Numbered from the stretch's first letter, positions 1 to 6,711 are shown. The stretch: DNA of 7,501 nt from Opitutales bacterium (GCA_017623955.1 JAGAOA010000272.1:1-7501); one strand, 5' to 3'. Numbers and translations: made by a program. Notes: a model not told the origin generated them from the sequence alone.

Positions 1-1284
1 AATACCAATATGTTCCATATATTGATCAGCTATAGAAGCTCGCAACTGAAGATTTCCATCTGAAACACGAACAAGATTTAATTTCCAAGGAGAACTTAAG
101 GAGTTTATAAAGTCTTGTTTTATGTACATCATCACAGATAAAGGTTGCTCAATAGTAGCTGTTGCTATTACCTGATTATTTGGCGTATTTGCCCAAGTCT
201 GAATATACGATATTGTACCATTAAAAAAATCTATGGGGTCTTTCGATAACTGAACAAAATTTTTACCATCAAAATCACCTACAATATATTTACCATTTCC
301 GGTCAACATAATCCACTTCTGCTCGTTACCAGCACCTAAGACATCAATCTTTACAAGGTTTACGTTTGTATTGCCAATGTCAGAAAATGCACTTGAGGCG
401 TAAGTCCATTTTTTGAAATCTTCAGAAACATATATCGCAACTTTTGATTTCCCATCGGCTAAAGTTTCAGTTCTAACAATTGTCCACAAATTAGAATCTT
501 CATTGAAAAATATAAAAGGCCACTTACCCTCACCCTCTAAAACTGGGGTAGCTTTATCAAGATATTTTATGTCGGTTAAATTACTTGCATAAGCAATAAA
601 TGTTTTATTCTTACTATCTGTACAAGCAAAAACAACACCTTTTCCTGATTCTTCAAAAAGACCAGTGCGATTATTGTTATCAACATAAGCACTAGCTGGA
701 GCTGTAATTAGACTTTGAAAGAATGAAGTAGATTCAACTATACGCCAATTAACCATATCAGAACTTTTCCACAATGCTAAGTGAAAACTTCCGTCGGGTG
801 TTAGCAATTTAGGATTTTGTAAAATAAAAGCATAATAATATCCATCATAATAGAACAATCCACTAGAAGAACCTAAAACACCATTAGTTGCAGTAATATG
901 GAATTTTGGTCTGCCAACATCAGTAGAATAATCGCGAGAAAATACATCGCTACTCAAAAGGATGATCGGTTCTCCGATAAAATTTTTAGTATCATATTCT
1001 ATCTTTATTTTTTTCCCCTTATACTTAGATACATCAACAGGTGCATACCATTTTGCTTTTCCAGCACCAAGCATTACAGTTTCGTTAAAGATAACGTTAC
1101 CATCGTCAGTTGTAATTTTTACATCACGATAACTTGCATTGTTGTTTATTGGTAGATACAAGAAGTTTTCATCAACTTCCATCTCAATTGAGTTGATTAT
1201 ATCCTTTTTATCTTGAGCAAAACAAGTTACACTCAAAACAAATACTAGTAGAAAATTTAATACAAATAATTTCATTTTTATCAT
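1..1284 (-). CDS. Secreted GH32-like protein lacking the catalytic residues (partial, C-terminus beyond window)
   Basis: The open frame runs from the ATG at 1284 through position 1 without a stop; an in-frame ATG at 1275 is equally possible and is used for numbering here (425 codons). Residues 1-20 form a type I signal peptide (hydrophobic core, cleavage near CFA|QD), so the product is exported. Residues 30-95 resemble the small beta domain preceding GH32 in Bacteroides fructanases (DYW-like 'KAKWYAPVDVSKYKGK'). From about 122 it follows the GH32 propeller in order: 'GRPKFHITA', 'GLFYYDGYYYAF', 'SSDMVNWR', 'IYVSEDFKKWTYAS', 'YIVGDFDG', 'YIQTWANTP', 'SSPWKLNL...DGNLQLR'. The catalytic motifs are replaced: WMNDPNG reads NGVLGSSSG (131-139), RDPKV reads KWPFI (251-255), and the ECPDL position reads TNVNL (303-307). 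I therefore infer a binding or otherwise non-hydrolytic role. No Shine-Dalgarno is visible. It is separated from the upstream gene by a terminator, so it is its own unit. Confidence 0.8.
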   Translation of the reverse strand, partial: MIKMKLFVLNFLLVFVLSVTCFAQDKKDIINSIEMEVDENFLYLPINNNASYRDVKITTDDGNVIFNETVMLGAGKAKWYAPVDVSKYKGKKIKIEYDTKNFIGEPIILLSSDVFSRDYSTDVGRPKFHITATNGVLGSSSGLFYYDGYYYAFILQNPKLLTPDGSFHLALWKSSDMVNWRIVESTSFFQSLITAPASAYVDNNNRTGLFEESGKGVVFACTDSKNKTFIAYASNLTDIKYLDKATPVLEGEGKWPFIFFNEDSNLWTIVRTETLADGKSKVAIYVSEDFKKWTYASSAFSDIGNTNVNLVKIDVLGAGNEQKWIMLTGNGKYIVGDFDGKNFVQLSKDPIDFFNGTISYIQTWANTPNNQVIATATIEQPLSVMMYIKQDFINSLSSPWKLNLVRVSDGNLQLRASIADQYMEHIGI

Positions 1285-1373
1285 AGACAACTAATAATGA
1301 ATAAAGTTTTCATTGCAATCTAAAATAAAGAAATGGTGGACTTTGGGAAGCATCTTCCGAAAATACTGATACT

Positions 1374-1399
1374 AAAAAAAACGGGGCAAAAGCCCCGTT
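1374..1399 (-). terminator. Rho-independent terminator of the histone-like gene
   Basis: An eight-base-pair stem (1380-1387 with 1392-1399, including four consecutive G-C pairs plus a fifth) closes on a four-base loop. On the minus strand it is followed by a run of T (1380 to 1374). It starts 20 bases after the stop codon at 1420. The opposite flank is also T-rich (1398-1405), so it could work in both directions, but no plus-strand gene uses it. Confidence 0.92.
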
Positions 1400-1419
1400 A
1401 TTTTTAAATATTAATTCTA

Positions 1420-1764
1420 TTATTTCTTAGCTTTTTTGCAACATGCCTTTTTGCAACACGCTTTCTTTGCTGGTGCTGCTTTCTTTGCACAACTGCAAGC
1501 TTTCTTTGCTGGTGCTTTTTTAGCACATGCTTTTTTTGCACAACCGCAAGCTTTCTTTGCTGGTGCTTTTTTAGCTACAGCCTTCTTTGCTGGTGCTTTT
1601 TTAGCTGGTGCTTTTTTAGCTACAGTTTTCTTTGCTGGTGCTTTCTTTGCAACAGCCTTCTTTACTGGTGCCTTTTTAGCTACAGCTTTCTTTGCTGGTG
1701 CTGCTTTCTTTGCAACAGCTTTCTTTGCTGGTGCTGCTTTCTTTGCTACTTTTTTTGTTGCCAT
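1420..1764 (-). CDS. Histone H1-like Lys/Ala/Pro-rich protein with cysteine-rich C-terminus
   Basis: The 114-residue product is built from 22 Lys-Lys pairs (44 lysines) separated by short AVA, APA, AAPA or AC-containing linkers. It has no acidic and no aromatic residues, and no hydrophobic core. This is the composition of eukaryotic H1 tails and of bacterial H1-like proteins such as chlamydial HctB and Bordetella BpH1, which bind DNA non-specifically and compact the nucleoid; that role is inferred here from composition alone. Residues 1-71 carry no cysteine. Residues 72-114 carry nine: C73, C75, C80, C90, C92, C103, C104, C108 and C109, in CGC, CSC and two CC groups, always flanked by KK. This tail is unusual for the class and could allow disulfide cross-linking or metal binding. 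The start follows an A-rich leader with no Shine-Dalgarno, one base after the preceding ORF's stop. A strong terminator follows. A ribosomal or other RNA-binding role is an alternative. Confidence 0.88.
   Translation of the reverse strand: MATKKVAKKAAPAKKAVAKKAAPAKKAVAKKAPVKKAVAKKAPAKKTVAKKAPAKKAPAKKAVAKKAPAKKACGCAKKACAKKAPAKKACSCAKKAAPAKKACCKKACCKKAKK
1430..1760 (-). repeat. Low-complexity direct repeats inside the histone-like gene
   Basis: The coding sequence is a tandem array of roughly 15-base units encoding AKKAx-type pentads. The plus-strand 12-mer TTTGCTGGTGCT occurs seven times (first at 1466-1477), and a longer block of nearly 30 bases starting at 1461 recurs at about 1686 and 1718. 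Such an array is prone to slippage, so its length may vary between strains and it may be hard to assemble. It also produces a spurious long plus-strand frame rich in AFFAGAF, which is not a gene. Confidence 0.85.
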
Positions 1765-1765
1765 A

Positions 1766-1966
1766 TTATTTTATTTTTTGGTTATTTTTGTTAACATTGC
1801 CTCCACAACCAATATACTCAATCGTGGAAGGATTTTTACAATGAAATGAACAAATAATAAAGTCATCTACAATAGGGCTATCATTATCAAATTTACAGAG
1901 ACACTCAAATACAGCATTATTAGAAATCAACGCTTGCCCAATATTAAAAGTATAAATAGAACTCAT
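1766..1966 (-). CDS. Hypothetical 66-residue protein with five cysteines
   Basis: I do not recognise this protein. It has no signal peptide and no membrane segment. Cysteines are at 22, 24, 39, 43 and 54 (CLC, CSFHC and GCGG contexts), with His42 between two of them, which could form a metal site. The C-terminus '[14 protein letters not shown]' resembles the YGGCGGNxNxF core of Kunitz inhibitor domains, but the Cys spacing is wrong and the last two Kunitz cysteines are missing, so I do not assign that family. Codon choice looks like that of a real gene, and an in-frame stop shortly upstream makes the ATG at 1966 the only ATG start. It stops one base before the histone-like gene, suggesting co-transcription and perhaps translational coupling. 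No Shine-Dalgarno is evident. It could instead be a non-coding leader that happens to be open. Confidence 0.5.
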   Translation of the reverse strand: MSSIYTFNIGQALISNNAVFECLCKFDNDSPIVDDFIICSFHCKNPSTIEYIGCGGNVNKNNQKIK

Positions 1967-2013
1967 CTCTGCGTTAGTGTAGCAAATTGTTTTCGTTTGT
2001 ATAATTACAATTT

Positions 2014-2038
2014 ATTATAGTTTTTATATTTTTTGCAA
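2014..2038 (-). promoter_or_regulatory. Possible promoter for the small ORF and histone-like gene
   Basis: On the minus strand a perfect TATAAT (2019-2014) lies in the AT-rich gap after fmt, about 50 bases before the ATG at 1966. A TTGCAA (2038-2033) sits upstream but only 13 bases away, shorter than the usual 16-18, so the -35 assignment is weak. In DNA this AT-rich a TATAAT can arise by chance. The presence of a separate terminator at 1374-1399 makes a separate promoter here reasonable. Confidence 0.35.
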
Positions 2039-2087
2039 TACTAAAATTTTAAAAATTATTTTTATTAACTTAAATTCACAACATAAA

Positions 2088-3035
2088 TTATTTTAACAAC
2101 GATTTATTTTTTTCTGATTTAATAACAAAATTACTCTGCATTTTAAAACCCGCAAAAAAATCTTTTGCATTCATAACCTTGCAACACGGTCTTTGTAAAG
2201 ACTTTGCACGAAGTACTCCTTGAGAACACGCAATGAGTAAGCCATTAGAAGATGCCTCTAAAATCTTTCCATACTCTGAAAAATTTTCATTGTTACAAAC
2301 AACATCAACATCAAAAATTTTTATAACTTCGTTTTCGTATACAAAAATACCGGCACCAAATGCACGTATTCTATTACACAAAGTTTGGGCTGTATGCGAA
2401 AAATCTAAATACATGTCTTGCTTAGAAAGCTTACGTGCATATGTAGCTTTTGATGAGTCTTGCGGATAAAATTTCAATTCGCCTCTTTCTAACAACGGTA
2501 GATTTTTTTTCAGAATTTCTACCGATGCAATAGAAATTTTTTCACGCAAAGTTTTAGATGTATCGCTACAATCAATTTCAACTTCACAAACATCGGCTAC
2601 ATCGCCTTCATCCATTGCCGGTGATATTGCCATCAAAGATACACCCGTGTTTGTCTTACCTATTGCGATAGCCGTTTCAATGGGCGAGGCTCCACGCAAT
2701 TCAGGCAAAATAGATGCATGCAAATTTAGACACGGATACTTCCCATAATTTAGTACATTATCTTTCAGAATACATCCATACGCCATTACGATAATTAACT
2801 CTACACCCAATTCACGCATTCTAGCAACAATAGAATCATCAGGTTTCCCTTCTGGACGCATAAGCTCTATATTATTATCTAACGCCCACTGCGAAACCTC
2901 ATTAGGAGAAAGTTTTTTGCCACGTCCCTTTGGTCTATCTGGATTACTTATCACACACAAAAGTTCATGATTTTCGCACACAAACTTTATAGGATTTAGT
3001 GCGATTGCATCTGATGCCATAAATGCTATTTTCAT
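2088..3035 (-). CDS. fmt: Methionyl-tRNA formyltransferase
   Basis: Fmt transfers a formyl group from 10-formyl-tetrahydrofolate to Met-tRNA(fMet), producing the initiator used in bacterial translation; it is cytoplasmic. The 315 residues match the usual family length. The N-terminal Rossmann domain contains 'NPDRPKGRGKKL' (31-42) and the catalytic region 'NLHASILPELRGASPIETAI', in which N104 and H106 are the expected catalytic pair, with D142 in 'MDEGD' as the third residue. The C-terminal domain starts near 'YARKLSKQDMYLDFS' and includes the family's 'IRAFGAG' stretch. The first loop reads ASDAIAL instead of the common GTPDFA, a variant I associate with Verrucomicrobia-type enzymes. The ATG overlaps the der stop codon in an ATGA arrangement (4 bp), so translation is probably coupled. 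The usual partner def is not adjacent. Confidence 0.95.
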   Translation of the reverse strand: MKIAFMASDAIALNPIKFVCENHELLCVISNPDRPKGRGKKLSPNEVSQWALDNNIELMRPEGKPDDSIVARMRELGVELIIVMAYGCILKDNVLNYGKYPCLNLHASILPELRGASPIETAIAIGKTNTGVSLMAISPAMDEGDVADVCEVEIDCSDTSKTLREKISIASVEILKKNLPLLERGELKFYPQDSSKATYARKLSKQDMYLDFSHTAQTLCNRIRAFGAGIFVYENEVIKIFDVDVVCNNENFSEYGKILEASSNGLLIACSQGVLRAKSLQRPCCKVMNAKDFFAGFKMQSNFVIKSEKNKSLLK

Positions 3036-4441
3036 TTCTTTGAACTTAAACGCTCTTGATTTGTTTGTGAAACTTTACCCACTAACTCTAGATTGATTGC
3101 TACGCCACCTAGATTTAAAGCATCGCGCAAGCCATTAATGAGATAACGTCTATACACATGCGTAAGCGACTGCACACTATTACAATACATTCTCACTGTA
3201 TATGGACGCGATGATACCTTTACTGAATAATAAACTTTAAAGCGTTTACCAGATATATAACGAGGTGGATTTTGCTCTACCAACTTTTGTATAACAGAAT
3301 TAAGTTTGCCAGTAGAGACAGATGAATTCATCTTATTATAAATTCTGAAAGCTGCTTCTGGTAGTTTATCAACTCCTGTATTGCTTTTTGCAGATACAAA
3401 ATAAATTCGAGAATCTCCTATTAGGGGCAATTCAGCTCTTACAGCATTTTCAAAGTCTTTTCCAAACTCTTGTATATTTTTATAATTGCCTAGAGTTGAA
3501 CGCGAAAACATTTCAACAGCATAATCCCACTTATTGACAACTACAATTATTGATGCTCCAGCTTCGGCAATCTCTCCAGCAAGACGCTTGTCTAACTCCG
3601 ACACGCCCTCCATTGCATCAATAACCAAGAAAACAACATCACATGCTGAAATAACTTTCCTTGTACGCAACGATGACAGATAATCTAACGATGTATTTGT
3701 TTTACGTTTTACACGCAAACCTGCGGTATCGTACATTCTAAATTGCATAGTTTCATCGTTTTTTGTTGGAACATCGATGTCACACTTTACACTATTTCTA
3801 GTTGTTCCTGCAACGTCGCTTACAATCAATCTTTTTTCGCCCAACAATCTATTTAATATAGAACTTTTACCTACGTTTGGACGCCCTGCAACACATATCT
3901 TAATTCTATCTTCGCCATCATTCTTTGCTTCAGTATCGATAGCCCCATATTTTTGTTCTATCAACGAAACTAACGCATCTACACCTGTTCCATGTTCTGC
4001 AGAAATTTCAAAGATATTTTTAAAGCCAAGCGAATAGAAATCGGATGCAAGTTCGCTATGTTGTGGTAAATCGACCTTATTTATGGCAACAACATCTTTA
4101 CCAGAAGAACGAAGTAATGTAGCAATTTCCATATCTAGACCGGTCAAACCAGCTTGCAAATCTACAACAAAAATTATTGTATCGGCAGTAGTAATTGCAA
4201 AGTTTGCTTGCTCGTTAGTTGCATCAGCTATGACTTTCTCTGTCATTTCAGCTGTTGCCCCCATACCACCTGTATCCATCAAAATCAAATTTGACGAAAG
4301 TTTTTCGACAACAATATCGCGAGTAACTCCAGGTTTATCGTGAACAATAGACACACGACGTCCTACCAAGCGATTAAACAAACGACTTTTCCCTACATTT
4401 GGACGCCCTACAAGAGATATACTTTTTGAAATATCAGACAT
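3032..4441 (-). CDS. der: Ribosome-assembly GTPase Der (EngA)
   Basis: Der is an essential tandem GTPase that assists maturation of the 50S ribosomal subunit. The 469 residues contain two complete G domains. The first has GRPNVGKS (12-19), PGVTRD (37-42), DTGG (56-59) and NKVD (121-124). The second has GRPNVGKS (186-193), AGTTR (211-215), DTAG (238-241), NKWD (303-306) and SAK (350-352). A KH-like RNA-binding domain follows (about 378-455), with the typical 'NPPRYISGKRFKVYYS' and 'NGLRDALNLGG' segments. The residue after AGTTR is Asn where Asp is common, a small change unlikely to matter. The ATG overlaps the end of the upstream aminotransferase gene by 8 bp, and its stop overlaps fmt, so the three genes are one transcript. 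No Shine-Dalgarno is evident at the start. Confidence 0.97.
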   Translation of the reverse strand: MSDISKSISLVGRPNVGKSRLFNRLVGRRVSIVHDKPGVTRDIVVEKLSSNLILMDTGGMGATAEMTEKVIADATNEQANFAITTADTIIFVVDLQAGLTGLDMEIATLLRSSGKDVVAINKVDLPQHSELASDFYSLGFKNIFEISAEHGTGVDALVSLIEQKYGAIDTEAKNDGEDRIKICVAGRPNVGKSSILNRLLGEKRLIVSDVAGTTRNSVKCDIDVPTKNDETMQFRMYDTAGLRVKRKTNTSLDYLSSLRTRKVISACDVVFLVIDAMEGVSELDKRLAGEIAEAGASIIVVVNKWDYAVEMFSRSTLGNYKNIQEFGKDFENAVRAELPLIGDSRIYFVSAKSNTGVDKLPEAAFRIYNKMNSSVSTGKLNSVIQKLVEQNPPRYISGKRFKVYYSVKVSSRPYTVRMYCNSVQSLTHVYRRYLINGLRDALNLGGVAINLELVGKVSQTNQERLSSKK

Positions 4442-5606
4442 GTAACTTATCTATTGCTTTCTTCATTCTATCGGCAGCTTCAACGAGATTATCGTAACTA
4501 GTTGAAAAACTTGCACGCACAAAACCTTCTCCATCTTCGCCAAATGCTGAACCAGGAACAACTGCCACTTTTGCTTCGTTCAAAATATATTTAGCAAAAT
4601 CCATAGACGACATTCCAAATTTCTTTATACAAGGAAAGGCGTAAAATGTACCCTTTGGCAAATGACAATCCATTCCCATTTCATTAAATTTACCCACAAT
4701 GAAATCTCGACGGCTTTGATACTGCTCGCGCATATGCAACATCGACTTCTTACCATTACGCAATGCTTCTATGGCTGCTTCTTGCGAAACTATTGGTGCA
4801 CACATTATTGCATATTGATGAGCTTTCATTGCCCCCTCTATAATTTCTTTTGGAGCACAAGCATAACCAATTCTAAAACCAGTCATAGCAAATGCTTTTG
4901 AAAAACCATGCAAGAAAACAGTTCTATCTTTCATTCCAGCAATAGATGCAATAGAAACATGTTTGCTATCGTATGTAAGCTCTGAATAAATTTCATCACT
5001 TATAACTAACATATCTTTTTCTTGAGCAAACTTTGCCAATTCTTCCAACTGCGATTTTTCTGCAACTCCCCCAGTTGGATTTGTTGGAAAGTTTAACAAT
5101 ATCGCTTTACAACCTGGTTGCCACGCTTTCTTTACTTCATCAATATTGAATGCAAAATTGTCTTCTGGTCGTGTTTTTACCTGAACTGGAATGCCATGAG
5201 CCAATCTTACACTCGGCGCATACGATACAAAGCAAGGCTCATGGTACATAATTTTATCACCAGGATTTATTACAGCACGCAAAACACAGTCTAACACTTC
5301 CGAAACACCTACACCTACTAGAACTTCTGAAGAAGCATCATAACTAACGCCATAATTAGACTCTACGTAACTTACAATCTCGTTTCGCAACGAACGCAAA
5401 CCAAGGTTATCGGTATAAGATGTCTTGCCATTCTCGATTGCAAAAATTGCAGCTTCTCTGATATGCCAAGGTGTAACAAAATCAGGTTCACCTATGCCGA
5501 GCGAAATAGCGTCCGACATCGTTGCTGCTATTGCAAAAAATTCTCGAATCCCCGATTTGGGCAAATCGAGAACATGACTTGCTATAAATCTTTTTGGATT
5601 ATTCAT
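4434..5606 (-). CDS. alaT: Class I/II PLP-dependent aminotransferase, AlaT/YugH-like
   Basis: This is a fold-type I aminotransferase using pyridoxal 5'-phosphate; the likely reaction is alanine-pyruvate/glutamate transamination. In its 390 residues I see the substrate-loop 'GIGEPDFVTP' (37-46), 'NFPTNPTGG' (172-180, N176 contacting PLP), 'SDEIYSEL' (D204 and Y207 contacting the cofactor ring), the Schiff-base lysine K237 in 'HGFSKAFAMTGFRIGY', and R364 in 'GFVRASFS', which binds the substrate carboxylate. All key residues are present. The closest protein I can recall is Bacillus subtilis YugH (AlaT), which also lies directly after an Lrp-type regulator (YugG/AlaR), the same arrangement as here with a 12 bp gap. 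Substrate specificity cannot be fixed from sequence, so aspartate or aromatic amino acids remain possible and the symbol is tentative. Confidence 0.85.
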   Translation of the reverse strand: MNNPKRFIASHVLDLPKSGIREFFAIAATMSDAISLGIGEPDFVTPWHIREAAIFAIENGKTSYTDNLGLRSLRNEIVSYVESNYGVSYDASSEVLVGVGVSEVLDCVLRAVINPGDKIMYHEPCFVSYAPSVRLAHGIPVQVKTRPEDNFAFNIDEVKKAWQPGCKAILLNFPTNPTGGVAEKSQLEELAKFAQEKDMLVISDEIYSELTYDSKHVSIASIAGMKDRTVFLHGFSKAFAMTGFRIGYACAPKEIIEGAMKAHQYAIMCAPIVSQEAAIEALRNGKKSMLHMREQYQSRRDFIVGKFNEMGMDCHLPKGTFYAFPCIKKFGMSSMDFAKYILNEAKVAVVPGSAFGEDGEGFVRASFSTSYDNLVEAADRMKKAIDKLHV

Positions 5607-5618
5607 AAAAATTGTAAA

Positions 5619-6098
5619 CTATGGCGAGTATATCAAACGATCGTCTGAATGAGGTTCTGTTTTTATCAAGAACCCCTGCGTCTTGTATGTTTTAAGGAAG
5701 AAATGCGTTGCGGTAGATGTTACTCCTTTAATTGTAGCAAGCTTTTCATATACAAAACTAGCTACGTCTTTTAGAGAATCTGCCTTAACAAACAAAAGCA
5801 AATCGTACGCACCACTCATAAGAAAGCAAGAGTCAACTTCATCAAACTTACTTACACGTTGAGCCAATCTATCGTAACCGCCATCTCGTTCTGGAGTTAT
5901 ACGAAGTTCTATGGCAGCATGCACTTTCGACACTTCTACATCTGCGTCTATAACAGGACGCCATCCCAACAAAATTCCAGCATCGGTAAGTTGTTTTAGT
6001 TGAGCATCTAATTCGGCTTGAGTAACACCTAAAATCTTACCCATTTGCTCTGTCGATAGAGCTTCGCCATCTAACATCAATTTTAAAAGTTTTTGCAT
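5619..6098 (-). CDS. Lrp/AsnC-family transcriptional regulator, AlaR/YugG-like
   Basis: This protein is a feast/famine regulator: an N-terminal winged helix-turn-helix (about residues 1-50, 'LSTEQMGKILGVTQAELDAQ' region) followed by a RAM effector-binding and oligomerisation domain (about 58-140, with 'MSGAYDLLLFV' at 94-104 carrying the conserved Gly-x-Tyr-Asp). The 159-residue length is normal. The C-terminal 'DDRLIYSP' resembles the tail of regulators paired with alanine aminotransferase genes. Location 12 bp upstream of the aminotransferase gene suggests that it senses an amino acid, perhaps alanine, and controls its own operon. The start at 6098 has an AAGGTG about 16 bases upstream, rather far to act as a Shine-Dalgarno. 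Overlap with housekeeping genes downstream means its regulation could also reach der and fmt. Confidence 0.88.
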   Translation of the reverse strand: MQKLLKLMLDGEALSTEQMGKILGVTQAELDAQLKQLTDAGILLGWRPVIDADVEVSKVHAAIELRITPERDGGYDRLAQRVSKFDEVDSCFLMSGAYDLLLFVKADSLKDVASFVYEKLATIKGVTSTATHFFLKTYKTQGFLIKTEPHSDDRLIYSP

Positions 6099-6118
6099 AC
6101 TTGCAATAATGCACCTTA

Positions 6119-6133
6119 TTTAAAATTTTTAAA
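6119..6133. promoter_or_regulatory. AT-only palindrome before the Lrp-type gene, possible operator
   Basis: A 15-base perfect odd palindrome (seven bases each side of a central base, TTTAAAA and its complement) lies 21-35 bases upstream of the regulator's ATG, inside the only sizeable gap (52 bp) of the operon. Lrp-family operators are typically 15-base, AT-rich and dyad-symmetric, so this is a candidate autoregulatory site. Because the gap is almost pure A/T, chance is a serious alternative. Confidence 0.25.
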
Positions 6134-6150
6134 CACTTTTTTTTAGTTTT

Positions 6151-6708
6151 TTACACTCCAAATTTAACTATAAATAATTCAGGCGAAAGTATGTTTTCAA
6201 CATCAGTATAACGAGAAAGTTCTAAACCAGTTTCTAACAAAAATTTTTCAACTATTTTAAACTCTTGCATACCACCATCATGAGCTTTATAACATAAGAT
6301 ACTAATAACACTTTGCGACTTGTCGATTAAACGAAATGCACTCTCTAATGCTTTTATAGTGGTATCGGGCTTAGTTGATATTTTTTTATCTGAACTCGGC
6401 AACCAACCAAGATTGAAAAAAACACAATTTATTTTTCCATGCAAATGCTCGGGGATTACATCAAGCATACGTTCGTGTCCGCACAAAAAGAATTCGGCTA
6501 ATTTTGAATATTCATTTTCAGACAACAATCTTTTGGAACGTTCTATTGCAGTCTCTTGAACATCAAAACAAAATACTTTACCTTCGGCAGAAAGCAACGA
6601 TGCCAAAAACAATGCATCACGACCTCCGCCAACTGTTGCATCTATTGCATATTTTATGGTAGGCAATAAACGCTTTACTTCTTCATGCGACTTTTTTGTC
6701 AAATTCAT
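6151..6708 (-). CDS. mnmM: Class I SAM-dependent methyltransferase, YtqB/MnmM family (tRNA wobble-uridine modification)
   Basis: The 185 residues match the rRNA_methylase/YtqB family along their full length: SAM-binding motif I 'DATVGGGRD' (23-31), the acidic residue after beta 2 in 'FDVQETAIERS' (D49), the hallmark 'FFNLGWLP' (97-104), 'TKPDTTIKALESAF' (112-125) and 'CYKAHDGGMQE' (139-149), where other members read YxGHxGGxxE. Bacillus subtilis YtqB has been shown to be MnmM, which methylates 5-aminomethyl-2-thiouridine at tRNA position 34; I infer the same activity here, though rRNA or small-molecule substrates cannot be excluded. The gene starts 3 bp after the lpxA stop, so they are co-transcribed. 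The 52 bp gap that follows contains no G-C hairpin, so readthrough into the regulator gene is expected. Confidence 0.85.
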   Translation of the reverse strand: MNLTKKSHEEVKRLLPTIKYAIDATVGGGRDALFLASLLSAEGKVFCFDVQETAIERSKRLLSENEYSKLAEFFLCGHERMLDVIPEHLHGKINCVFFNLGWLPSSDKKISTKPDTTIKALESAFRLIDKSQSVISILCYKAHDGGMQEFKIVEKFLLETGLELSRYTDVENILSPELFIVKFGV

Positions 6709-6711
6709 TTA

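Noticed and set aside
898..1155. Plus-strand frame of 85 codons
   Set aside because: It lies entirely antisense to the GH32-like gene, whose minus-strand frame is open from 1284 to the window edge and shows recognisable family blocks.
1219..1230. Possible lipobox (SVTC) in the GH32-like signal peptide
   Set aside because: Positions -3 to -1 before the Cys are S-V-T, which does not fit the lipobox; a type I site at CFA|Q is better.
1346..1358. Small inverted repeat GGAAG-CAT-CTTCC between the terminator and the GH32-like gene
   Set aside because: A five-base-pair stem with a three-base loop and no T-run is too weak to call as a terminator or operator on its own.
1436..1849. Plus-strand frame of 137 codons rich in AFFAGAF
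   Set aside because: It is the antisense shadow of the Lys/Ala repeat gene; KKA codons read backwards give Phe/Ala runs. The minus-strand frame has its own terminator and a known protein class.
2043..2063. A/T-only inverted repeats after fmt, considered as a terminator
   Set aside because: The stems contain no G-C pairs and would be unstable; in DNA this AT-rich such repeats are expected by chance.
3777..4343. Two plus-strand frames of 86 codons each
   Set aside because: Both are antisense to the GTP-binding domains of der, with no motif of their own.
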